Assembly: GCA_022820835.1 (NCBI GenBank)
Contig: JAJEET010000160.1
Coordinates: 1 to 34,557, forward strand
Origin: Candidatus Poribacteria bacterium
GTDB lineage: Bacteria; Poribacteria; WGA-4E; WGA-3G
Length of the DNA stretch: 34,557 nucleotides
Direction of reading: 5' to 3'
Positions 8,284 through 15,470 of this stretch are shown here, one piece after another (the stretch's first letter is position 1; every line of letters starts with the position of its first letter). Under the pieces are notes generated by a model. That model searched no databases. It was not told the origin of the DNA and saw only the letters and a program-made list of their open reading frames with translations. Position numbers and translations under genes: made by a program.

Positions 8284-9108
8284 TTACACTGTCAATCTAA
8301 CCGTATCCTGCTTCACGATATCCTTGATATGTCCATACCCAGCAGAAGCCACCAACTCCAAGGTCTCTGGGGACAACCGATCCAGAATAGGTTGTGGAAA
8401 ACTATGCGTACCCGTGAATTGTGGGAAATACCGCAGAACAAGAAACCGCCGATCCCGATCCTTCGGTTTCCAGCGCAGCACACCGTGCGTCAGCAACTCC
8501 GAAATGATGACAATATCGCCAGCCTTCGGTGTAATGTTGACGAAAACGGGGTCGTCCATCGGATCAATACCGTCCGCTTCGTCAAGCACCAGCAATGCCT
8601 CCGGTCGCGGAAACTCGCTTTTATGCGAACCGGGGATTACGATGAGTCCGCCATCTCCCGGATAGACATCCGTAAAATACGGAAAACAGACGAAGTTATC
8701 GCAGTAGATACGTCCGTTATCAACTTCGTAGCGTGTGCTATACCATCCGTAGTCATCGCGTGCACAGTGGAGTCCGCCGGGGTTCACCTTTGCGCGCTCA
8801 CCCGCCTCCCATAAATCGTGTTTATCGTGCTTCAACGAACCTCTGCCAAACCGCGGTTGATTGTCGGTCAATTCCTTGATAATCGGCCAGAGTGCGGCGT
8901 GCATCGTTAAACACTCCAACGATTTATCGAAAGCGAACCCGTGCTGATGGAGTCCTTTCTGCTCAAAGCCGGGTGGCAACTCGTCAGCCGGTGTCGTGAT
9001 GTATCTATCAACGGCTTCAGCGGCTTCCGCCAAGGCATCACCGGTGATGACGTTTTCTAAATGGAGGTATCCTGTTACATCAAACAGATAACGTTGTTTC
9101 GGTGTCAT
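8284..9108 (-). CDS. Phytanoyl-CoA dioxygenase (PhyH)-like protein
   Basis: This is a 274-residue member of the PhyH-like Fe(II)/2-oxoglutarate oxygenase superfamily. Evidence is the N-terminal LFDVTGYLHLENVI, the central YFTDVYPGDGGLIVIPGSHKS (about 144-163), and the late H208-G with R222 in RDRRFLVLRYFPQF. The usual first-strand HxD motif is not evident: the sequence around H114 reads GLHCARDD, so metal binding may differ or D118 may substitute. The substrate is unknown. It lies in a leftward series with a second PhyH-like gene and an aldo/keto reductase. Confidence 0.85.
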   Translation of the reverse strand: MTPKQRYLFDVTGYLHLENVITGDALAEAAEAVDRYITTPADELPPGFEQKGLHQHGFAFDKSLECLTMHAALWPIIKELTDNQPRFGRGSLKHDKHDLWEAGERAKVNPGGLHCARDDYGWYSTRYEVDNGRIYCDNFVCFPYFTDVYPGDGGLIVIPGSHKSEFPRPEALLVLDEADGIDPMDDPVFVNITPKAGDIVIISELLTHGVLRWKPKDRDRRFLVLRYFPQFTGTHSFPQPILDRLSPETLELVASAGYGHIKDIVKQDTVRLTV

Positions 9109-9177
9109 TTTTTTAATATACCTTGCGGTTAAACGACGTGGTTTGTGCTTTGACGCTTCTTGCTCAAGAGCCGCCCT

Positions 9178-9231
9178 CCACTTCGTTTCGGGCTACGGTT
9201 TCGTTACTATTTTAACCCAAGTTGCTACTAA
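9178..9231. repeat. Dispersed repeat words between the two PhyH-like genes
   Basis: CCACTTCGTTTCG (9178-9190) repeats the word that bounds the atpD-atpC spacer. AACCCAAGTTGCTACTAA (around 9214-9231) recurs almost exactly at 19493-19510 and partly at 22604-22615. The rest of the 9109-9275 gap shows no gene. Confidence 0.5.
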
Positions 9232-9275
9232 TAAGATTTTAGGTAGGCGGAGCCCTTTTCATCGCTGACGGCTAT

Positions 9276-10166
9276 TTATAGTGCCATATCAAAATCTGTG
9301 CCGGTTACGTTGCCTTTCACATACGCATCACGGAAGAGGGTCTGGCGTTTCGGCGGCATCTCCTCAAATAACGCTTGTGGCGGCCTGGACAGCGTCCACC
9401 GTTTATCAACTGAGTTATACGCGTTGAAGACAGCGACCCGATCCGTATCAGGGTTCTGCCACGCTTGTCCACTATGCGTAATCGCCTCCGTAAAGATAAT
9501 AACCGACCCAGCAGGACAGGAATAGGTATCCCAAAATTTCCAGTCTTGTGTGTGGGCATCCTCTGGTGCAGTATACGCTGCTTTGTGGCTACCGGTAATG
9601 AACATCGTGCCGCCGTCGTCTTTCTCCACAGGGTTAAGTTCCCAGACGACGCGCGTCAATCCACTATACGCTTGTCCGGGTAAACACTGGTATTGGTGGC
9701 AATCGCCCGGCATCCGAAACATACCGTTCCCGTTATGTGGGCTGAATGTGAACGGAGGATCGTCCGTTGCAGAACGCAACGCCATAAAACTCATCTCCAT
9801 GCGGAAGCCGTAGCAGGTGTCTGAAGCGAGATACGGGGATGCGAGAAACTCGTTTCCGAATGCCACCACAACCGGATGATCCGTTAATTTCTCCAGAGGA
9901 CCGCCGTAAGTTGAACGGTGGTGTGATGGAATCGATTCAGAGCCGTTTTTTAAGCGGTAACAGAAATCGCGCATCTCTTCAATCTCGGACTCCGTCAACA
10001 CACCCGGCACCAAGAGCCATCCGTTCTTGTCGAAGAGATATTTTTGTTCCTGTGTTAAAGGGACAACAGGTTCACCATCAGCATTCGTCTGTGTAATATC
10101 GGCCGCTGCCGTTGCCAACGGATTCCCGAAGTCTTTATTAAATCTAATGCCTAATTGTTCTGCCAT
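9276..10166 (-). CDS. Phytanoyl-CoA dioxygenase (PhyH)-like protein
   Basis: This is a 296-residue PhyH-superfamily oxygenase. It has a leading 35-residue extension before LTQEQKYLFDKNGWLLVPGVLTESEIEEM. H144 (SPHNGNGMFR) is a likely first metal ligand, with no clear HxD. WELNPVEKDDGGTMFITGSHKA (175-195) is the conserved core strand. H231 (ITHSGQAW) and R243 are the probable distal His and 2-oxoglutarate-binding Arg. AGAGGA precedes the ATG. It is only distantly similar to the neighbour at 8284-9108, so not a recent duplicate. The substrate is unknown. Confidence 0.87.
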   Translation of the reverse strand: MAEQLGIRFNKDFGNPLATAAADITQTNADGEPVVPLTQEQKYLFDKNGWLLVPGVLTESEIEEMRDFCYRLKNGSESIPSHHRSTYGGPLEKLTDHPVVVAFGNEFLASPYLASDTCYGFRMEMSFMALRSATDDPPFTFSPHNGNGMFRMPGDCHQYQCLPGQAYSGLTRVVWELNPVEKDDGGTMFITGSHKAAYTAPEDAHTQDWKFWDTYSCPAGSVIIFTEAITHSGQAWQNPDTDRVAVFNAYNSVDKRWTLSRPPQALFEEMPPKRQTLFRDAYVKGNVTGTDFDMAL

Positions 10167-10240
10167 AAGTTCGTTCCTCTCTTGTAGAAACTATCATAAG
10201 CACGATTTATGAGAATAATCAACGAACACATCCACCAGCG

Positions 10241-10311
10241 CGTAGGTTGGGTTGAACGGCGATCTGTTTAGAAATTGCAGAGGAGAGAAAAGTCTAAGTG
10301 AAACCCAACGC
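10241..10311. repeat. Inverted repeat of the GTTGGGTT type
   Basis: GTTGGGTT (10246-10253) and its exact complement AACCCAAC (10302-10309) bracket about 48 bases, with longer imperfect arms GCGTAGGTTGGGTT and AACCCAACGC. This resembles the short palindromic elements scattered in many cyanobacterial and uncultured bacterial genomes. It lies between two leftward genes, so its transcript could fold downstream of the aldo/keto reductase. Confidence 0.6.
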
Positions 10312-10329
10312 ATTATCACGTTCACAGTA

Positions 10330-11313
10330 TTAATGAATGCGCGCGCCCGTAAAATAGTCTGGGTTTGCTCCCATTTTTTCCAAGAGCGGTGCAGTCACCG
10401 TATCCAGACGCTCAATAACATCAGCGGACGGCGTGTATTCGATAACATGTAGGTTTTCCCGCAGTTCATTTATATTTCGGGTGCCAACAAGCATGCACGT
10501 GATACCCGGTCTCGCCATTGCCCACGCAATCGCCAGTCGTGCCATCGGGACCTGTTCAGCCTCCGCGATGTGCCGGATAGCCTCCAGAGTCTCAAACATC
10601 TCTTCCTCGGCACCCGCTTCACCGTGTGAAGCCTGTTCTCGGTCATCTCGAAAATGACGAAATCGAGAATGCACCGGCGGTATTTCCTCTGCACTCTTAT
10701 ACTGTCCAGTCAAAATTCCCTGTAACAGCGGCATATATCCCAAGATGCCGACATTGTGCTTTCGGCACAACGGAAGCAATTCAGGTTCTATCGCTCGTGA
10801 CAAGAGGTTGTAGCAGAGTTGATTCACAGCAATAGAGGCACCTGTCTCAAGTGCCGCCGTGAGCTGTTCCACCCCGAAGTTGCTGACACCGATTGCACGG
10901 ATGAGCCCATCTTCCTGCAGGCGCGTGAGTTCAGCCATACTCTTTTCAATGGCAATTTCGTCGTCGGGCCAGTGAATCATGTAGATGTCAACGTAATCCG
11001 TTTGCAAGCGTTGGAGACTCGCTTCGCATCGTTCACGGATCGTAGTGGGATCCGGTCTGCTTACCTTTGTACCGATGACTGCTTCGTGTCGTCTGCCCTT
11101 CAGGGCAACGGCAAGTGCCTCCTCGCTTCGTCCGTTGTTATATCCCTCTGCTGTATCGAAGAAGTTGATGCCTGCATCCAACGCAGCATTCGCGACAGCC
11201 GTGACATCTGACTGCGCTTGTGGTCCCCAATAATCGCCACCGCCGTAAGACCAGCAACCGATTCCCATCGGTGAAATTTCGATTCCCGATTTTCCAGCTA
11301 TGCGTCTTTCCAT
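10330..11313 (-). CDS. Aldo/keto reductase
   Basis: This is a 327-residue NAD(P)H-dependent aldo/keto reductase with a TIM barrel fold. The catalytic tetrad is visible: D53 (FFDTAEGY), Y58, K83 (IGTKV) and H114 (YMIHWPDD). The family also shows GVSNFG and the cofactor-binding late segment MLVGTRNINELRENL. ATG 11313 follows GGAGACTAAGAT. The substrate is not predictable from sequence. Its place among oxygenases and a peptidase suggests general carbonyl reduction in a catabolic neighbourhood. Confidence 0.95.
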   Translation of the reverse strand: MERRIAGKSGIEISPMGIGCWSYGGGDYWGPQAQSDVTAVANAALDAGINFFDTAEGYNNGRSEEALAVALKGRRHEAVIGTKVSRPDPTTIRERCEASLQRLQTDYVDIYMIHWPDDEIAIEKSMAELTRLQEDGLIRAIGVSNFGVEQLTAALETGASIAVNQLCYNLLSRAIEPELLPLCRKHNVGILGYMPLLQGILTGQYKSAEEIPPVHSRFRHFRDDREQASHGEAGAEEEMFETLEAIRHIAEAEQVPMARLAIAWAMARPGITCMLVGTRNINELRENLHVIEYTPSADVIERLDTVTAPLLEKMGANPDYFTGARIH

Positions 11314-11500
11314 ATCTTAGTCTCCATCTTAATTTTCCGGTAAATCCTCTATTGTCCAGGGTGTCAGTAGAATCGCATCATAACTACCATCTGGGCGTAA
11401 GCTGGTGCTTTGTCCACTTTGACTTTTGGGATAGGTTCGTAGTCGTGCGATTTTGCGGCGTCCTCGCCCAAATGCGAAGTGCATTATCGCACGTTCCAAA

Positions 11501-11520
11501 CGGGCAATGAATTGCCCTAC
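11501..11520. repeat. Short palindrome GGGCAAT/ATTGCCC
   Basis: GGGCAAT (11502-11508) and ATTGCCC (11511-11517) form a perfect palindrome with a two-base centre just downstream of the stop of the leftward TIM-barrel-like gene. The remaining 11314-11532 gap has no visible gene. It fits the set of dispersed palindromes in this window. Confidence 0.55.
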
Positions 11521-11532
11521 TACAAACCAGAT

Positions 11533-12369
11533 TTATTCCAATTCCGAGCAAAGTTCTGTAATCAACGCAGCGTTTTCACCAATCTGATCATTGAACTGTT
11601 GATACATACCGAGCAGCAGGGCATCAATCGGTTTAGAATTTTCCAAAGCGAATTTCACCTCTTCGCGTATCTGCTGCGGACTTCCGATTGTTCTACCGGC
11701 TGCAAGCACCTTGAAAAGAAGACACGGTTTCTCTGTGCGCTGTATCGCCTTGCACATCTCATCTCGATCCTCGCGGGCATAGATTTCACCGAGAGGCGAG
11801 TAACCGAACTTCTCTCTAAATTTTTCACTGCCACCGTGGAGATTGTAGAGTCCGGTCATGTAATAGTCTATATCCCACGCTTCGTCTTCGGCGATGTGCA
11901 GGAGCCTTGGATCATGTACGGATAGACCGACGAGGACACCGGTATCGCGAATCCGCTTGAGAATATCCTGTAAGAAATCCAACCTGTTCTCTCGCAAACA
12001 TCTTTGTCCGACACCGCCACCGTGTGGTGCCATACCGAACGGTTTGTGTTTCGCCGCTTCAAAAACATGGTCGGGATCCTCGTACCACCGAGAACCTTGG
12101 CTGAGGCAGAACCAGCGTATCGTTCCACCTTCATCGCGGTAACGCTGTAGATCGGACATTGAACGATCTGTCATGCTATTTTGCCAAGCATTGATTCCGA
12201 CCTGTTCTGCCCGTTTAAGCGTCGCCACGACCCGTTCCGGTGTATGATATTCCTGCTGATGCTGCGACAAGAGTTGGTTAAAATGCGAGTAGCCATAAAT
12301 CGGGTTATCCCCGATCACCAATTTACTGATCTGATGATCACAGAATGAGACTTTTGGTAAGGTAGTCAC
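11533..12369 (-). CDS. Conserved protein of unknown function, probable TIM barrel
   Basis: This is a 278-residue protein. The start chosen is GTG 12369, because GGAGG lies eight bases upstream on the minus strand. A TTG at 12384 would lie inside that ribosome site. Segments such as LVIGDNPIYGYSHF, ATLKRAEQVGINAW, ILKRIRDTGVLVGLSVHDPRLL, CLLFKVLAAGR and ALLLGMYQQF alternate like the strands and helices of a TIM barrel, and the beginning resembles aldo/keto-reductase-like barrels. The catalytic residues of that family are not recognised. Histidine-rich motif AAKHKPFGMAPHGGG is notable. It sits between an aldo/keto reductase and an M42 peptidase. The function is unknown. Confidence 0.75.
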   Translation of the reverse strand: MTTLPKVSFCDHQISKLVIGDNPIYGYSHFNQLLSQHQQEYHTPERVVATLKRAEQVGINAWQNSMTDRSMSDLQRYRDEGGTIRWFCLSQGSRWYEDPDHVFEAAKHKPFGMAPHGGGVGQRCLRENRLDFLQDILKRIRDTGVLVGLSVHDPRLLHIAEDEAWDIDYYMTGLYNLHGGSEKFREKFGYSPLGEIYAREDRDEMCKAIQRTEKPCLLFKVLAAGRTIGSPQQIREEVKFALENSKPIDALLLGMYQQFNDQIGENAALITELCSELE

Positions 12370-12411
12370 CTGTTTATCCTCCAAGCGATAAAAAATGCTT
12401 TCAAGGCGTGG

Positions 12412-13482
12412 CTAATCGAACAGAAATCCTTCCAAAACGGAAGCGTCAATTGCCCGCACGAGATGCATCGTCAAATCCAACGCTGCCATATAGTCGTCAG
12501 TGTTAATGATTGAGACGTGGCTATGGATATAACGGGACGGCACACCGAGTACAACGGATGGTACACCTCTACCGAATTGATGAATCGCGCCGCCGTCTGT
12601 CCCACCGGACTGACGCACCCCGATTTGATACGGAATTTCATGTTGCTTCGCCGTTTCAATCACAAAATCCGCTAACTTCGGATTGACGATCATTGAAGAA
12701 TCGATAATCCGAATTTGTACACCGCCGCCGAGTTTCCCTTGTTTATGTCCTACGCTTAACCCTGGGGTATCATCTCCAGGGGGTCCCTCAAGCACAATAG
12801 CGAGGTCGGGTTCCACACTTGCGACCATTGTCCTCGCGCCTCGCAATCCGATCTCTTCTTGGACGCTGCCTGCACCGATAACGGTGTTCGGATGCTCGTC
12901 GAGCCGCAAAAGCGCGTCAATCACAATCGCAACACCGACGCGATTATCAAACGCTTTAGCGGTGAGCAATTTTTCATTTTTCAACCGCATAAATGGACCG
13001 TAAGGTGCGATCGGACATCCAATAACGACACCATATTCTTCTCTCGCCTGTTCCTCATTCTCGGCACCGATGTCGATAAATAGGTCTTTTACGTCTAAGA
13101 CCTTATCACGCGATCCAGAAAGTAGATGCGGTGGCGTAGAACCGATAACCCCGGGTATTTTTCCCACTTTCGTTGTGATATTAACGCGTTGTGCCAACAG
13201 CGTGTGTCCCCACCATCCACCGAGCGGCAGAAATTTGACGAACCCATCATCTGTGACGTTTTGCACAACAAAACCGATTTCGTCTAAATGTGAGTCGAGC
13301 AGGATTCGTGGAGATTCGGTGCTGCCAGCGCGTGTACAGAAGATGCTCCCTAATTTGTCTGTCCCTATCGGACCCACATCAGCGACAGCGTTCCGAAACA
13401 CTTCGCGCACTTCTCCCTCGTAACCGGGGATCCCATCCGCTTGTGTCAATGATTCAAGTAATTCAATTGAAGTTTCTTTCAT
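12412..13482 (-). CDS. M42-family metallo-aminopeptidase
   Basis: This is a 356-residue cytosolic di-metal aminopeptidase of the M42 family (glutamyl aminopeptidase/PepA and TET-like). Expected ligands are visible: H65 in LLDSHLDEIGF, D179 in KAFDNRVG (bridging), E209-E210 in VQEEIGLRGA (catalytic and ligand), E232 in VLEGPPGDD, and H320 in SRYIHSH near the end. The GGTDGGAIH motif is also present. AAGGGA precedes the ATG. A well-formed minus-strand promoter lies just upstream. Members usually form dodecamers and trim short peptides. Confidence 0.95.
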   Translation of the reverse strand: MKETSIELLESLTQADGIPGYEGEVREVFRNAVADVGPIGTDKLGSIFCTRAGSTESPRILLDSHLDEIGFVVQNVTDDGFVKFLPLGGWWGHTLLAQRVNITTKVGKIPGVIGSTPPHLLSGSRDKVLDVKDLFIDIGAENEEQAREEYGVVIGCPIAPYGPFMRLKNEKLLTAKAFDNRVGVAIVIDALLRLDEHPNTVIGAGSVQEEIGLRGARTMVASVEPDLAIVLEGPPGDDTPGLSVGHKQGKLGGGVQIRIIDSSMIVNPKLADFVIETAKQHEIPYQIGVRQSGGTDGGAIHQFGRGVPSVVLGVPSRYIHSHVSIINTDDYMAALDLTMHLVRAIDASVLEGFLFD

Positions 13483-13484
13483 AT

Positions 13485-13550
13485 TTGATTCCCTTCAGTA
13501 ATCGTGCTATAATTTGAGTGTATTATAGCATGCTTAATGTTTTGTTCCAA
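13485..13550. promoter_or_regulatory. Face-to-face divergent promoters around a perfect palindrome
   Basis: On the plus strand TTGATT (13485-13490), a 17-base spacer and TATAAT (13508-13513) face right. On the minus strand TTGGAA (13550-13545), 17 bases and TATAAT (13527-13522) face left toward the M42 gene. The two -10 boxes lie inside one perfect inverted repeat, TGCTATAAT / ATTATAGCA (13505-13513 and 13522-13530) with an eight-base centre. The arrangement would suit one regulator controlling both directions. The rightward promoter would leave a leader of nearly 200 bases before 13713. Confidence 0.65.
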
Positions 13551-13712
13551 CTTTTAAGTGAATTTCATTTGACACGAACCAGTTTAGCATGTTATATTAA
13601 ACTTAATTGCCAGAGACAGCGCAGCAAATCAATTACTGTCAATAAAGCTTAATAAAGCTTATACCAGTCCGACCCGGAATCTATTCGGGGTTGATAACGA
13701 AGGACAAAACCA

Positions 13713-14240
13713 ATGGCAAAAATAGGTAAATCGGATCCCAATTACGACTGGGCAGAAAAACACATCACTGATTTTGAACGCTATCTCGCCGAACAGTGCC
13801 AACCCTACTTTGAAGAAGTCGCCGCCGAAGACTCTTCCAAATTCATGGCTCCGATGTGGTGGAGCGTCGGATATGTCATCCTACGCGGCATAGCAGACAA
13901 GCAATCCATCCCAGCAGACGACACTGACACACTCATTGATAGAGCATTGCTGCTTTTAGAACTTTTAACTTATGGCCGCCACCCTATTTTTCATGAGATA
14001 AGACAGAAGTTCGTACTCCCGATGGCAAAAGCACTGAATATTGACAAGGACAATGACGCTGTCAATCAGCATATTTTTAAAAGCATAGCATTCATTGTTT
14101 TTAGTCTCCAAGATGGAGAAACTTTGACAGTCCCAGATTTAACCGGGCCTGATGGAATCACACTTAAAAGAGAAGGGGCTGCTAATGCACGTGCTTCTTC
14201 CACAGCACAAGACAAGCAAATACAAGAAGCTGCCCATTAG
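13713..14240 (+). CDS. Protein of unknown function
   Basis: This is a 175-residue, probably soluble and mostly helical protein. It is not recognised. The N-terminal half is acidic and aromatic (DPNYDWAEKHITDFERYLAE, MAPMWWSVGYVILRGIAD). The C-terminal 35 residues are polar and low in complexity (EGAANARASSTAQDKQIQEA). An AAGGA sits eight bases before ATG 13713. A direct repeat TAATAAAGCT (two copies around 13640-13660) lies upstream. It heads a rightward group with two small membrane proteins. Confidence 0.65.
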   Translation: MAKIGKSDPNYDWAEKHITDFERYLAEQCQPYFEEVAAEDSSKFMAPMWWSVGYVILRGIADKQSIPADDTDTLIDRALLLLELLTYGRHPIFHEIRQKFVLPMAKALNIDKDNDAVNQHIFKSIAFIVFSLQDGETLTVPDLTGPDGITLKREGAANARASSTAQDKQIQEAAH

Positions 14241-14308
14241 ATTGTTGGATAATTATCTTACTTGCCAGTAAGGCTTCGGTCCAACCGCCTACAATTCTGA
14301 GAAACATT

Positions 14309-14584
14309 TTGAAACAAAAGTTTTTACGCTTTCTTAATTTATTCGTTGTGCTCATTTTAGAAGCATTTTATGTTGCTGCGTACATTCTGTTGGGTTACGG
14401 TTTATCCCTGCTGATCAAATATACTATTGGTTCAAAATGGACTGGAATTATGGATAACATCAGGTCCGGAGTTCTGATTGTCGTTAGTTTGATTGCGGGA
14501 ATTCGGTTTATCGCCCAAATAGGGATTCAAACTTACCGGCATCTAAAAAAGGAGGTAAAAGATGAACATGATAGAAATTGTTAA
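14309..14584 (+). CDS. Small two-helix membrane protein of unknown function
   Basis: This is 91 residues from a TTG start. It has two clear hydrophobic segments, about residues 8-36 (LFVVLILEAFYVAAYILLGYG and on) and 52-72 (SGVLIVVSLIAGIRFIAQIG), and a basic-acidic tail. The next gene starts inside its 3' end (23-base overlap), and the ribosome site of that gene lies within this one, so the two are probably coupled. TTG use and a weak ribosome site make the exact start uncertain. No family is recognised. Confidence 0.6.
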   Translation: MKQKFLRFLNLFVVLILEAFYVAAYILLGYGLSLLIKYTIGSKWTGIMDNIRSGVLIVVSLIAGIRFIAQIGIQTYRHLKKEVKDEHDRNC

Positions 14585-14942
14585 AGAAAAAACTCTTTGG
14601 CTAATTGGGGCGGTATTAATTACTATTCCTTTGATAGCATGCTACCCAATTCTACGACTTCTCGGTTTTTCAGCAAAAATTGGGACAGTCGTCACAGTAT
14701 GTTTATCAATCATAGCTTATATTTTGTTAGTTATCCGTATTGAACCATTTTTACGCAAAACCCTACCGTTCATTCAAACCAAAGCACAAGACGAATTTTC
14801 AGCGGCTATACTCAAACATGGAAGCACGGAAATCCAAATTTTAAAAGGCCCGAGTTCATCTCTTAGCAATAGCGAATTGAATGTCCCCTTTTTAAATACC
14901 AATATTGTGAGAGATCTCAGGGGCAACTGGATTCATTCATAA
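14562..14942 (+). CDS. Small membrane protein of unknown function
   Basis: This is 126 residues. GGAGGTAAAAG just before the ATG is a strong ribosome site. Two hydrophobic spans (about 11-32, LWLIGAVLITIPLIACYPIL, and 40-58, IGTVVTVCLSIIAYILLVI) are followed by a soluble C-terminal part of about 65 residues (QTKAQDEFSAAILKHGSTEI and after). It overlaps the previous membrane gene, suggesting that the two products work as a pair. Not recognised. Confidence 0.65.
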   Translation: MNMIEIVKEKTLWLIGAVLITIPLIACYPILRLLGFSAKIGTVVTVCLSIIAYILLVIRIEPFLRKTLPFIQTKAQDEFSAAILKHGSTEIQILKGPSSSLSNSELNVPFLNTNIVRDLRGNWIHS

Positions 14943-15074
14943 ATGAGAGATGTGAACGAACATGACAAATGGCGACGTAGAAATACAGAAAGAGGTACTA
15001 ACGCTTTTTCTTATCAACCTTGACTATTTAGGATGGGGTTCTGGCCTATCTGTGGTCTCCTGAGATTACGTCTT

Positions 15075-15428
15075 GTATTTCACACCGATGCTGCGACACT
15101 TTCAGCACATGTACATCAGTTCACGCTGCCGACTTCAACGGTCTATACGGATGGCTGGCGAGGCTATAATCACATTCAGCGCCCCCGTAAGGTTGTTCGT
15201 CATAAAGATGGCGAGTGGGCGAGAGACGCAGACGGTGAGGGTCTTTACGAAATCCATACAAATACGATTGAAGGGGTCTGGACAACGCTGCGCAACTTCC
15301 TTCGCCCGTTTCGCGGTGTTCATAAAAAGTTTCTCGCTGGGTATATCGCAATCTGTGAGTTCGTCATGAATCTGAAATCTGTCTCTGTTGACTTTATATC
15401 AAAACTCGTAAAAAGCACTTACTCTTGA
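15075..15428 (+). pseudogene. IS1595/ISXO2-type transposase remnant
   Basis: The frame gives the C-terminal ~115 residues of an ISXO2-like DDE transposase: HTDAATLSAHVHQF, VYTDGWRGYNHIQRP (second catalytic D), VRHKDGEWARDADG, HTNTIEGVWTTLRNF (catalytic E) and the RPFRGVHKKFLAGYIAICEF tail. The N-terminal zinc-binding part and the first catalytic D are missing. A stop at 15021 cuts the frame, and intact members have about 300 residues. The open frame runs back to 15033, but its first ~14 residues do not look like the family. No clear terminal inverted repeats are visible. Confidence 0.9.
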
Positions 15429-15470
15429 CATGAGCGAACGCATTTATGGAGAAAACACAAGGAAAAAATC

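Noticed and set aside
14962..15063. 33-codon plus-strand frame ahead of the transposase remnant
   Set aside because: It has no ribosome site, no recognisable motif and overlaps the transposase frame, so it is not supported as a gene.
15121..15351. Minus-strand frames over the transposase remnant
   Set aside because: They are shadows of the plus-strand transposase frame, which matches a known family.
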